Below are positions 33,994 to 41,668 of a stretch of DNA of 64,000 bases, in pieces. The stretch spans positions 26,805-90,804 of the forward strand of contig ONDA01000011.1 of the NCBI GenBank assembly GCA_900316475.1, written 5' to 3'. Position 1 is the first letter of the stretch, and each line of letters starts with the position of its first letter. Made by a program: the position numbers and the translations under genes. A model generated the notes under the pieces. That model made no database searches. It worked only from the letters and a program-made list of their open reading frames with translations, and was not told where the DNA came from. The DNA is from an uncultured Prevotellaceae bacterium. GTDB taxonomy: Bacteria; Bacteroidota; Bacteroidia; Bacteroidales; Bacteroidaceae.

Positions 33994-34938
33994 CTATAGG
34001 TTATAAGCCAGGTTAAACAACAATGACGCCGTGCTGACGTGGTACTTGGCGTATGCTACCTGTAGCTTCAGCCGCTGCAGTTGCAGTCCACCGCCGATGC
34101 TGAGGCCTGCACCGTGGGCACTGGCACCGTCGCCCTCGTTGATTTTCATCTCCGCAACGCGTAGGGCGTTGTAGCCGGCGGCGATGTAGAACTGTGGCGA
34201 CAGGATGAGGTCGGCACCGATGACGATGTGCTTGCCGAAGCCGTACTCCCAGTCGTTCAGCCTGACGAGCGATGCTGACAGACGTAGCGGCGAGCGCAGC
34301 AGCCGCTTGGTGAAGCCTATCTGGAGGTCGAGGGGCATGCGTTCGAAGTCGTCTTCGTAGGCCGACAGTTGTCCGCCAAGATTGCGGGCTACTGCCGATA
34401 TGGAGAGTTCGCTCTCGCTGTGATAGTAGTTCAGTCCCAAGTCGACGGCAGCGCCAATCGAGTTGTACTGGCCGATGTACGAGGCAACGAACTTGGCTGT
34501 GATGCCGCCAGCAAATCGTTCGTTCAGGGCGTAGGCGAACGAACCGCCAACGGCGATGTCCTTAGCCGAGAAGTCTCCCGTCTGCTGGCCCGTTGCCGTT
34601 GTCTCCTTCATGGTGCCGTAGCTCATGTACTGGCCTGTGACACCCCACGTGCCGCGTTCGCCGGCGGCACGGATAAAGGCGGCACTGGCTGCGACACTAC
34701 CTTCCATATAGGTCATCATGTTCAGGTTCAGCGTGCGGTCTGTCACGTTGTTGATGAGTGCCGGATTATGAAAGACAAGTGCTGCGTCGTCCTCTGTCAG
34801 GGTCGTGTTGTCACCGCCCAAAGCTGCCGCATGAGCACTGACGGGCAGACGCAGGAAATTATAGATGGTTTGGCTCTCCTGCGCCTCGGCCAGAAGCACA
34901 GATGACAGTAAAATGGTGGCAAAAACAGCTCTCTTCAT
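33994..34938 (-). CDS. porQ: Type IX secretion accessory protein PorQ
   Basis: Outer-membrane barrel protein that participates in A-LPS attachment of type IX cargo in Porphyromonas. The signal peptide ([12 protein letters not shown]) is followed by [19 protein letters not shown], a hallmark of PorQ, then alternating barrel strands to the final LLFNLAYNL. 314 residues. The ATG at 34938 was chosen because a box TATCTTTG (34962-34969) leaves only a short leader. Confidence 0.9.
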   Translation of the reverse strand: MKRAVFATILLSSVLLAEAQESQTIYNFLRLPVSAHAAALGGDNTTLTEDDAALVFHNPALINNVTDRTLNLNMMTYMEGSVAASAAFIRAAGERGTWGVTGQYMSYGTMKETTATGQQTGDFSAKDIAVGGSFAYALNERFAGGITAKFVASYIGQYNSIGAAVDLGLNYYHSESELSISAVARNLGGQLSAYEDDFERMPLDLQIGFTKRLLRSPLRLSASLVRLNDWEYGFGKHIVIGADLILSPQFYIAAGYNALRVAEMKINEGDGASAHGAGLSIGGGLQLQRLKLQVAYAKYHVSTASLLFNLAYNL

Positions 34939-34961
34939 CCTAAATATCCTCAATTCGGCCA

Positions 34962-34969
34962 CAAAGATA
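34962..34969 (-). promoter_or_regulatory. -7 box of porQ-cmk
   Basis: TATCTTTG on the minus strand, 24 nt before the porQ start. Confidence 0.6.
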
Positions 34970-34974
34970 CTAAA

Positions 34975-35008
34975 TAATTCACAATTCTCAATTCACAATT
35001 CATAATTA
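34975..35008. repeat. AATTCACAATTCTC repeat
   Basis: Short tandem ATTCACAATT units in the divergent porQ/tonB gap, matching the AATTGACAATTGAG family elsewhere. Confidence 0.6.
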
Positions 35009-35013
35009 TTTCG

Positions 35014-35021
35014 TACCTTTG
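35014..35021 (+). promoter_or_regulatory. -7 box of the tonB-like gene
   Basis: TACCTTTG, 45 nt before the ATG at 35066. Confidence 0.6.
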
Positions 35022-35065
35022 CGGCGTCTTTCTAATCATATAACGTAGGAAAGCGTCATTTTATT

Positions 35066-35767
35066 ATGGAAATCAAGAAGAGTTCGCGTGCTGATCTGGA
35101 TAAACGCCGGTGGTTAGACTTCCTTTGCGGGGCAGTCTTGGTACTGGTGGCGCTTTATGTGGCGTTAGAGTACGACTGGGCTGTTCATGACGATGAATTT
35201 GACGCTGAGGCTTTGGAGAACATCGTGAAAGAGCTGGACTTGGAAGCACTGAAGGAGGAAGAGCGCATACCCCTTATCAAGGAGCAGGTGGTGGAGCGTC
35301 CGCAGTCGGCTGACAAGTTGAATATCGTTGAAGAGGAACCCGACGTGGAACTGAAAGACGAACTTCCACCGCCTGAGAACGATGTGGAGCTGAAGACCGT
35401 CGACGAGGTGAAAGACCCTGAGCAGCCAGTAGCTGTCGACCTGGAGAACAACCCTCTGAACTTCCGTGTCGTCGAGGAGTTGCCTGAGTTTCCCGGTGGT
35501 GCCGTGGCGTTTATGCAGTGGCTCACCAAGAACCTGCGTTACCCCCCCTCGGCTCAACAGCGAGGCGTGCAGGGCAAGGTTCTGGCACAGTTCATCGTCA
35601 ACACCGATGGCAGCATCAGCAATATCGAGATATTGAAGTCGGTCGATGCCAGTCTTGCCAACGAGGCCGTGCGCGTACTGAAAATGATGCCCCAGTGGCA
35701 TCCCGGTCAGCAAGATGCCAAGCCCTGCCGCACCCAGGTCTGCATACCTATCGTTTTTAAATTGTAG
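35066..35767 (+). CDS. tonB: TonB-family energy transducer
   Basis: Transmits proton-motive force to outer-membrane receptors. One N-terminal membrane helix (about 16-33), an acidic and proline-containing periplasmic spacer (40-135), and a TonB C-terminal domain with PEFPGGAVAFMQWLTKNLRYP, VQGKVLAQFIVNTDGSI and MMPQWHPGQQ. The exbB/exbD genes are 3.7 kb downstream. 233 residues. The following gene starts four bases after its stop. Confidence 0.92.
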   Translation: MEIKKSSRADLDKRRWLDFLCGAVLVLVALYVALEYDWAVHDDEFDAEALENIVKELDLEALKEEERIPLIKEQVVERPQSADKLNIVEEEPDVELKDELPPPENDVELKTVDEVKDPEQPVAVDLENNPLNFRVVEELPEFPGGAVAFMQWLTKNLRYPPSAQQRGVQGKVLAQFIVNTDGSISNIEILKSVDASLANEAVRVLKMMPQWHPGQQDAKPCRTQVCIPIVFKL

Positions 35768-35771
35768 CACC

Positions 35772-36746
35772 ATGTATAATTCAGAACAATTACTCAGCAA
35801 GGTCAATGAATTTCTTGGCCTATTGCCCTACCAGCGCCGCCCGGCCTCGCTCTATGACCCTATCAGGTATGTCCTGTCGTTAGGCGGCAAGCGTATACGC
35901 CCGGTACTGATGATGCTGGCGTATAACCTATACAGGGAAGACCCCGAGCGCATCCTGATGCAGGCTGTTGCGCTGGAGACGTACCACAACTACACCTTGC
36001 TCCACGACGACCTGATGGACAATGCCGACATGCGCCGAGGCCACGACACCGTCCACAAGAAGTGGGATGCCAACAAGGCCATCCTGAGCGGCGACTCCAT
36101 GCTCGTGCTGGCTTACCAGCGTATGCAGCAGTGCGACCCGCGCCACTTACAGGCAGTGCTTGACGTGTTTACGGAGACGGCCTTGGAGATAGGCGAGGGA
36201 CAGGAGTACGATATGACATTCGAGACGCGCAACGACGTCACCGAGGAAGAATATATCGAGATGATTCGCCTGAAGACCAGCGTGCTGTTAGCGTGTGCCG
36301 TGAAGATTGGCGCCATCTTGGCTGATGCACCGGCCGACGACGTAGACAATCTCTATAAGTTCGGCGAGCAGCTGGGCCTGGCCTTCCAGTTGCAGGACGA
36401 CCTGCTTGACGTCTATGGCGACCCGAAGGTCTTCGGCAAGGCTATCGGCGGCGACATCACCTCCAACAAGAAGACTTACATGCTCATCAACGCCGTCAAC
36501 CGTGCCAACGCCGAACAGCGTAACGAGCTGACGAAGTGGATTGAGGCCCGACAGTTCGACCGCGACGAGAAGGTGCGCGCTGTCACGGCTTTGTATGACC
36601 AGATTGGCATCCGCCAACTCTGCGAACAGAAAATCAGCTACTATTTCGACGAGTGTCGCAAGTATCTGGCTAAGGTCAGCGTCAGCGACGAGCGCAAGCA
36701 GATGCTCCTTGACTATACTAACGAGATGATGAAACGCCGCAAGTAA
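35772..36746 (+). CDS. Polyprenyl diphosphate synthase (trans-isoprenyl family)
   Basis: Condenses IPP onto allylic diphosphates, here probably for quinone side chains or undecaprenyl-like lipids. The first aspartate-rich motif is LLHDDLMDNADMRRG (about 78-92) and the second LQDDLLDVYGD; GGKRIRP precedes them. 324 residues is normal for octaprenyl-type enzymes, but product length cannot be read. Start at 35772. Confidence 0.93.
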   Translation: MYNSEQLLSKVNEFLGLLPYQRRPASLYDPIRYVLSLGGKRIRPVLMMLAYNLYREDPERILMQAVALETYHNYTLLHDDLMDNADMRRGHDTVHKKWDANKAILSGDSMLVLAYQRMQQCDPRHLQAVLDVFTETALEIGEGQEYDMTFETRNDVTEEEYIEMIRLKTSVLLACAVKIGAILADAPADDVDNLYKFGEQLGLAFQLQDDLLDVYGDPKVFGKAIGGDITSNKKTYMLINAVNRANAEQRNELTKWIEARQFDRDEKVRAVTALYDQIGIRQLCEQKISYYFDECRKYLAKVSVSDERKQMLLDYTNEMMKRRK

Positions 36747-36754
36747 AAAGCACG

Positions 36755-37573
36755 ATGGAATGGATTGACACACATTGCCATATCGACGGCACGGAGTTCG
36801 ATGCCGACCGCGAGACCGTCATCCAGCGGGCACGCGAGGCAGGGGTAGCGAAGCTGCTCGTCCCCGCCATCGACCTGGCATCGTCAGAGCGCATCGTCAG
36901 TCTCTGTACCCAGTATCCTGACTGTCTCTACCCTATGGTGGGTCTGCATCCCGAAGAGGTGCGTGCCGACTGGCGCGAACAGTTGGCTGCCATAAAATCC
37001 CTTCTTGTACATCATACCTCGTACCTCGTACCTCGTACCTCGTACCTCGAACCTCGCATCATCGCTATCGGCGAGGTCGGCCTCGACTACTATTGGAGCC
37101 GTGAGTTCGAGCAGGAGCAGTTGGAGGCTTTCGAGGAGCAGGTGCGCTGGTCGGCAGAGACGCAGCTGCCGCTGATGATTCATTGCCGTAAGGCGCAGAA
37201 CGAGTTGGTGGCCATCCTGAAGAAATACGCTCAAGACTTGCCCGGAGGCGTCTTCCACTGCTTCACCGGTAATGACCAGGAGGCAGAACAACTCTTGCAG
37301 TTCGACCGCTTCGTACTCGGCATCGGTGGCGTGCTGACGTTCAAGAAGTCGCACCTGCCTGAAGTGTTGCCCCGTGTCGTACCCCTCGACCGTATCGTCA
37401 TCGAGACCGACGCCCCCTATATGGCTCCTGTCCCTATGCGTGGTCAGCGCAACGAGCCTGCCTTCACGCGCTATGTGCTCCAGCGTCTGGCCGAGGCTTA
37501 CGGCGTCAGCAGCGAGGAGGTAGCCGACAAGACCAATGCCAACTGCAAGCGGGTGTTTGGCGTCAGCTTATAA
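36755..37573 (+). CDS. tatD: TatD-family metal-dependent DNase with repeat insertion
   Basis: TIM-barrel hydrolase: DTHCHIDG metal motif, MVGLHPEEV, GEVGLDYYW, HCRKAQ, FHCFTGN and ETDAPYMAPVPMRGQRNEP are intact in 272 residues. Between LAAIKSLL and IIAIGEVGLDY about 17 residues (TSYLVPRTSYLEPR) are encoded by CTCGTACC repeats where relatives have a short linker. The gene is eight bases after the synthase gene, closing the operon. Confidence 0.94.
   Translation: MEWIDTHCHIDGTEFDADRETVIQRAREAGVAKLLVPAIDLASSERIVSLCTQYPDCLYPMVGLHPEEVRADWREQLAAIKSLLVHHTSYLVPRTSYLEPRIIAIGEVGLDYYWSREFEQEQLEAFEEQVRWSAETQLPLMIHCRKAQNELVAILKKYAQDLPGGVFHCFTGNDQEAEQLLQFDRFVLGIGGVLTFKKSHLPEVLPRVVPLDRIVIETDAPYMAPVPMRGQRNEPAFTRYVLQRLAEAYGVSSEEVADKTNANCKRVFGVSL
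37014..37058 (+). repeat. ACCTCGTACCTCGT repeat inside tatD
   Basis: About five copies of ACCTCGTACC, the complement of the family in the MetH-activation gene, in frame. Confidence 0.9.
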
Positions 37574-37608
37574 AGTTTTTAATGGCCTGATTGGCATAGG
37601 GCCACCCC

Positions 37609-37994
37609 CTATATACGTATATGACTGCTTTTTGGTGACACCTCTTACACCTGCCACTGATTATCAGTCACTTAGCCAACTGCCTACCCGCACCAATGCC
37701 CGCACCAATGCCCACACCAAGTGTCGCACCTAACCCCTGCGTCAATGTTTCACGCCAAAAGCCGGAAACGTAACGGCCTCTCGCAAAAATTTCACGGCCT
37801 CTCAGAAAAATCTCACGGCCTCTCGTAAATGTTTCACGGTCTGCCGGCTATTCTTGCCTTTTTCTTGGCAAGCGTCTCCTTGCGTCGCCGAGCGCCTTGG
37901 TGTCACCTCTGGTGCAACTTTAGGTGTCACTGACCTCAAATGAATAGCCTTTGATTTTCAGTTAGTTAAGTGCCAGGTGTAAGAGGTGTCACCT
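37609..37994. mobile_element. Inverted-repeat, MITE-like element, copy 2
   Basis: Directly after tatD. Perfect 20-bp ends GGTGACACCTCTTACACCTG (37634-37653) and its complement (37974-37993) flank the same internal order as copy 1: CCCGCACCAATG units, GTGTCGCACC, four TTTCACGGCCTCTCGTAAA-like units, then GGTGTCACC motifs. Copy 2 is about 30 bp longer, with extra sequence at 37845-37895. Both copies share a TATACGT stretch outside the left end. No coding potential. Confidence 0.72.
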
Positions 37995-38002
37995 GTTTTT
38001 TT
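37974..38002 (+). terminator. Rho-independent terminator formed by the element's right end
   Basis: CAGGTG (37974-37979) and CACCTG (37989-37994) form a hairpin followed by eight T residues. The right end of the element can thus terminate tatD transcription. Confidence 0.6.
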
Positions 38003-38135
38003 TCCTGATAGTATGAAGCATATCAATGTCTCGTAGTCGGATGATGATGGAGTCAAATAAAATAAAAAACGTTAAAAAGGGCGATGGCGGAGGAAATTCT
38101 TTGCTCTTCGTTCTTCATTCTTCATTTAAAATGAT
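38003..38135. other. Intergenic stretch without recognisable gene
   Basis: AT-rich sequence with a small TTCGTTCTTCATTCTTCATTT repeat near 38107-38127 (related TTCTTCATTCGTCAT at 63980). Nothing else is seen. Confidence 0.5.
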
Positions 38136-38143
38136 TACCTTTG
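38136..38143 (+). promoter_or_regulatory. -7 box of tRNA-Ser
   Basis: TACCTTTG (then CAG) 16 nt before the tRNA. Confidence 0.7.
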
Positions 38144-38158
38144 CAGCCGCTAAGAAAG

Positions 38159-38246
38159 GGAGAGGTGCTCGAGTGGTTGAAGAGGCACGCCTGGAAAGCG
38201 TGTAGCCGGCAAAACCGGCTCGCAGGTTCGAATCCTGTTCTCTCCG
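38159..38246 (+). tRNA. tRNA-Ser (anticodon GGA)
   Basis: An 88-nt class II tRNA: acceptor GGAGAGG/TCTCTCC with discriminator G, anticodon stem CACGC/GCGTG with loop CTGGAAA, a long variable arm (TAGCCGGCAAAACCGGCTC), and T-arm GCAGG-TTCGAAT-CCTGT. CCA is not encoded. Confidence 0.95.
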
Positions 38247-38270
38247 CAAGCAGACAGGGATTCATAACGA

Positions 38271-38294
38271 GACGAGGTGTAAGCCTCGTCTTTT
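38271..38294 (+). terminator. Short terminator after tRNA-Ser
   Basis: GACGAGG/CCTCGTC hairpin followed by TTTT, between the tRNA and greA. Confidence 0.6.
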
Positions 38295-38314
38295 CGAATC
38301 CCGTTATCTCTGCA
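38285..38314 (+). repeat. Partial copy of the tRNA-Ser 3' end
   Basis: Thirty positions align with the tRNA 3' region 38219-38248 with 23 identities, including TTCGAATCC, GTT, TCTC and GCA. The copy ends 10 bases before greA. It may be an old attachment-site duplicate or a decayed second tRNA. Confidence 0.5.
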
Positions 38315-38324
38315 AGGTTGTAAG

Positions 38325-38789
38325 ATGGAATATATGTCTCAGGAAGGCTACGACAAGCTGGTAGCCGAGTTGCACGAACTGGAATGTGTTGAACTGCCGA
38401 AGGTGAAGGAGGCCATTGCCGAGGCTCGCGACAAAGGCGACCTCAGCGAGAACTTCGAGTACCATGCCGCCAAGCGTGAGCAGTCGCGGCTCCTTGGCCG
38501 GATACGCTTTAAGCAACGGGTGCTGGAGTTTGCCCGCGTCATCGACACTTCACGGCTCGGTAGCGATAAAGTGGGGCTGCTGAGTAAGGTGGAGATTACC
38601 AACCAGGCCAGCAATGCACGTATGGCTTACACCCTCGTCAGTCCCCATGAGGCGAATATGAAAGAGGGCAAGATTTCCATCAAGTCGCCCATCGGCCAGG
38701 CTTTGCTGGGCAAGAAGGTGGGCGACGTTGTCGACGTTCGTGTCCCTGCAGGTATAATTAGACTTAAAATAGAAAGTATTACATTATAA
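38325..38789 (+). CDS. greA: Transcription elongation factor GreA
   Basis: Rescues backtracked RNA polymerase. N-terminal coiled-coil with ARDKGDLSENFEYHAAKREQ (acidic tip) and a C-terminal FKBP-like domain with SIKSPIGQALLGKKVGDVVDV. 154 residues, complete. It begins 10 nt after a tRNA-like remnant and is followed after 2 nt by exbB. Confidence 0.96.
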   Translation: MEYMSQEGYDKLVAELHELECVELPKVKEAIAEARDKGDLSENFEYHAAKREQSRLLGRIRFKQRVLEFARVIDTSRLGSDKVGLLSKVEITNQASNARMAYTLVSPHEANMKEGKISIKSPIGQALLGKKVGDVVDVRVPAGIIRLKIESITL

Positions 38790-38791
38790 GT

Positions 38792-39553
38792 ATGATGATT
38801 GTCAAGAAACTGAGAAGATATGCGTTGCTGGTGGCATTTTGCCTGCCAATGCTGACGCCCATGGCGCAGGCGCAGGAGTCTGACGACCCCGTAGCGGAGC
38901 TGGCTGAGGATGGCGGACTGCACATGCAGCTGAAGCAGAAGTTCATCGACGGTTCGCCGCTCTTCATGTCGATGGTGGCGCTGTCGCTGGTCTTCGGTCT
39001 GGCATTTTGTATCGAGCGCATCTCATACCTGACGTTGTCGGAGATTAACGCCAAGAAACTGATGCGCGACATTGACGAGCGCGTGGAGAAGGGCGACATC
39101 GAGGGTGCCAAGCAGCTCTGCCGCGATACCCGCGGTCCGGTGGCCTCTGTCTGTTACCAGGGACTGATGCACATCAACGAGCGGATGGACGACATCGAGC
39201 GTAGCATCTACAGCTATGGTTCGGTACAGACGGCGAAGCTCGAGAAAGGCACGTCGTGGATCAAGCTCTTCATCGCCATGGCACCGTCGTTGGGCTTCTT
39301 AGGAACGGTCATCGGTATGGTGATGTCGTTCGAGAGCATACAGATGGCTGGCGACATTGGCCCCACCATCGTAGCCTCGGGTATGAAGGTGGCGCTGATA
39401 ACCACCATCTTCGGCATCGTCGTTGCCCTGATTCTGCAGCTGTTCTACAGTTATATCACGTCGAAGATAGAGCATCTGACGTCGCAGATGGAAGAGTCGG
39501 TGGTGACGCTGCTCGACACGATTATGAAATACAAACACGAGAGCCATGCCTGA
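38792..39553 (+). CDS. exbB: ExbB/TolQ-family proton channel subunit
   Basis: Cytoplasmic-membrane motor part that energises TonB. A signal-like segment (MLTPMAQAQ), a first membrane helix (about 52-75), cytoplasmic loop, and helices with APSLGFLGTVIGMVMSF and VALITTIFGIVVALILQLFY. 253 residues. It overlaps the next gene by 8 bp; the operon continues with two exbD genes. Confidence 0.94.
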   Translation: MMIVKKLRRYALLVAFCLPMLTPMAQAQESDDPVAELAEDGGLHMQLKQKFIDGSPLFMSMVALSLVFGLAFCIERISYLTLSEINAKKLMRDIDERVEKGDIEGAKQLCRDTRGPVASVCYQGLMHINERMDDIERSIYSYGSVQTAKLEKGTSWIKLFIAMAPSLGFLGTVIGMVMSFESIQMAGDIGPTIVASGMKVALITTIFGIVVALILQLFYSYITSKIEHLTSQMEESVVTLLDTIMKYKHESHA

Positions 39554-39899
39554 TACGACGCTCGTCATCGACCTGGTGCTCTGGGCGGTCTACCTGCTGG
39601 TAGGCGTTGCCGTAGCCGCTGCCCTCTGGTCGGCAGTTCACGGTGTGCGGACGCATGAGCGTACCACCGATGCCATTGCTTCGCGCCACACTTCGATGAT
39701 AGGCTGGGCAACGGCAGCCCTTCTTGCCGTCATCCTTCTGCTGACCTATCTGCTGGCCTCGCCGGCACCGGTGGTCAGCAATGGTAAGCCGTTTACCGAT
39801 GCCCTGTGGCTGAGGCTGACGGATATGTTTATCTTCACGTCACTACTACTCATCTGTATATGTTCCGTTCTCGTCGTCGTCGCGAAGTTCCGTCGCTGA
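39546..39899 (+). CDS. Small membrane protein between exbB and exbD
   Basis: 117 residues with three hydrophobic helices (about 8-30, 50-70, 93-115). It overlaps exbB by 8 bp and the following exbD by 40 bp, so it is translated with the energisation complex. No family motif recognised; a structural role in the ExbB/ExbD complex is inference. Confidence 0.75.
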   Translation: MPDTTLVIDLVLWAVYLLVGVAVAAALWSAVHGVRTHERTTDAIASRHTSMIGWATAALLAVILLLTYLLASPAPVVSNGKPFTDALWLRLTDMFIFTSLLLICICSVLVVVAKFRR

Positions 39900-40330
39900 A
39901 CACCTCATCGACAGCCGACATCTCGTTCATGCTGTTGATATTCTTTCTGGTGACATCGTCGATGGACGCCGGAAAGGGACTACGCCGGCAGTTGCCGCCA
40001 CCGCCACAGGACGAGGAGCAGGTGGCCGACATACGGCGTGAGGATATCATGACCGTGGTGCTGACAGCCGATGGACAGCTGACCATGAACGGCGACACCG
40101 TCGCTCTGGAGCAGTTACAGCAGGAGGTGACGCGCTTTGCTGCTGTCAACCCCAAGCACCGCGTCATTGCCATCAAGGCAGCACCGGAGGCCAAGTACAA
40201 CGACTATTTCCAGTTGCAGAACGCTTTGGTGGCGGCCTACCGTCCGTTGAAGTGCGCGCCGCGTGTCAGCGAGGTCATCGAGGAGAGAGGAGAGAGGGGA
40301 GAGGAAAGAGAGAAAGGAGGTGAGCCATGA
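39860..40330 (+). CDS. exbD: ExbD/TolR-family protein, first copy
   Basis: One N-terminal helix with the functional aspartate in SLNTSSTADISFMLLIFFLVTSSMD, then a periplasmic domain with EDIMTVVLTADGQLTMNGD. The C-terminus after VSEVI is EERGERGEEREKGGEP, from a GAGAGGA repeat, and its end supplies the strong ribosome site of the next gene. Start 39860 lies within the upstream gene. 156 residues. Confidence 0.92.
   Translation: MFRSRRRREVPSLNTSSTADISFMLLIFFLVTSSMDAGKGLRRQLPPPPQDEEQVADIRREDIMTVVLTADGQLTMNGDTVALEQLQQEVTRFAAVNPKHRVIAIKAAPEAKYNDYFQLQNALVAAYRPLKCAPRVSEVIEERGERGEEREKGGEP
40279..40323 (+). repeat. GAGAGGA repeat at the exbD 3' end, creating a ribosome site
   Basis: A GAGAGGA array ends in AAAGGAGGTGA, an ideal Shine-Dalgarno four to eight bases ahead of the second exbD ATG (40327). 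Confidence 0.85.
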
Positions 40331-40791
40331 TGCGCCGCCGTTTCCGTCGTCCCGACCACAGCGTGCCTGAGTTGAACATGGCGTCGCTGCCCGACCTTAT
40401 TTTTACCGTGCTCTTCTTCTTTATGATTGTCACCCACATGCGTGACGTAGAGAAGCGTGTGACCTACCAGACGCCGGCCGGCACGGAGGTGGAGAAACAG
40501 CATAAATCGTCGGTCGTCCATATCTATATAGGCAAGCCTGCTGACGGTTCATCAGACGACTATGTCATTCAGTTGAACGACAAGATAGCCACCGTCGCTG
40601 ACATCGCCCGCTTTATGGAGGGCGAGCGTCAGCGCATGAACAGCGAGGACCAGGAGCGCATGACGGTCAGCATCGAGGCCGACCGCGACGTGCCGATGGC
40701 TCTCATCAACGACGTGAAGCAGGCCCTGCGCCAGTCGTATGCGCTGAACATCAGCTATGCGGCTACGGAGAGGGCAAAGCAGAAAAAATAA
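40327..40791 (+). CDS. exbD: ExbD/TolR-family protein, second copy
   Basis: 154 residues: PELNMASLPDLIFTVLFFFMIVTHM carries the channel aspartate, followed by a periplasmic domain. ATGA overlap with the first exbD. Paired ExbD proteins are usual in Bacteroidetes Ton systems. Confidence 0.92.
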   Translation: MMRRRFRRPDHSVPELNMASLPDLIFTVLFFFMIVTHMRDVEKRVTYQTPAGTEVEKQHKSSVVHIYIGKPADGSSDDYVIQLNDKIATVADIARFMEGERQRMNSEDQERMTVSIEADRDVPMALINDVKQALRQSYALNISYAATERAKQKK

Positions 40792-41080
40792 ACCACGAAT
40801 TACACGAATTTCACGAATTTTGGCTGCGCATTGATACTTATTTTTACGAATTTCACGAATGAAATCGCAAGCGATTTCTTGCCGGCGCCAGCCAATTAGT
40901 ATAATTCGTTCAATTCGTAGTCGTTATATAAAAATTCGTTCAATTGGTTCAATTCGTAGTTGTTATAAAAAATTCGTTCAATTCATTTAATTCGTGGTCG
41001 TTATAAATAATTTGTTCAATTCGTTTAATTCGTGGTCGTTATAAAAATTCGTTTCTAATATAATTCGTGTAATTTGAGTT
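40792..41080. repeat. AATTCGT/GTTATAAA tandem repeat block
   Basis: Two parts: ACGAATTACACGAATTTCACGAATTT units with a GGCTGCGCA insert (40792-40860), then four near-copies of AATTCGTAGTCGTTATAAAA (40910-41060). It occupies the whole space between convergent exbD and folA. Confidence 0.8.
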
Positions 41081-41081
41081 T

Positions 41082-41558
41082 TCAGCGTTCGTAGTCGACG
41101 AAAGCGTAGCGGTAGGCGTGACGCTCGTCAGCCTCATGGTTCTCGCGGTTCGTTTCGCGCCACCCGCTATAGTCGGGGAAGAAGGTGTCCGCCTGTGCCG
41201 GTGTGTCGTCAATCTCCGTCAGACAGAGACGGTCGGCCTTGTCCAGCAGTCCCTCGTAGAGGCTCGCCCCACCGATGATATAGATGTCCTCGTCGGGCTT
41301 GCAGGAGCCGCGAAACTCGTCCCACGAGCCAAAGCACTCACATCCAGGCAGTTCCTTCACCGATGTTGTCAGCACGCAGTTGCGGCGGTTGGGCAGTGCC
41401 CCCTTGGGCAGACTCTCAAATGTGCGGCGCCCCATCACGATGGTGTGTCCTGTCGTCAGCTGCTTAAACCGTTTCAGGTCGTTCGGCAGCCAGTATATCA
41501 GTTTATTCTCAAAGCCTATGGCCCTGTTCTTGGCCACGGCGGCAATCATAGATACCAT
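41082..41558 (-). CDS. folA: Dihydrofolate reductase
   Basis: Regenerates tetrahydrofolate. MVSMIAAVAKNRAIGFENKLIYWLPNDLKRFK, TGHTIVMGRRTFESLPKGALPNRRN and IYIIGGASLYEGLL are standard. 158 residues. It lies downstream of thyA on the same strand, the usual folate-cycle pairing. Confidence 0.96.
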   Translation of the reverse strand: MVSMIAAVAKNRAIGFENKLIYWLPNDLKRFKQLTTGHTIVMGRRTFESLPKGALPNRRNCVLTTSVKELPGCECFGSWDEFRGSCKPDEDIYIIGGASLYEGLLDKADRLCLTEIDDTPAQADTFFPDYSGWRETNRENHEADERHAYRYAFVDYER

Positions 41559-41577
41559 ATTTTTTCTATTTATTTAC

Positions 41578-41661
41578 GACAACTATGACAACTAAAACAA
41601 CATATTCGTCTTGACGAAAAGAGAAAAAGTTGTTCAAGTTGTCCAAGTTGCCCAAGTTGTC
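41578..41661. repeat. CAAGTTGTCC tandem repeat between thyA and folA
   Basis: Four 9-bp AAGTTGTCC units (41626-41661) and complementary ACAACTATGACAACT at 41579-41593. Confidence 0.7.
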
Positions 41662-41668
41662 GTTATTA

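Noticed and set aside
38141-38323. Small frame covering tRNA-Ser
   Set aside because: The region folds as a complete tRNA with a terminator after it; the frame has no coding signs.
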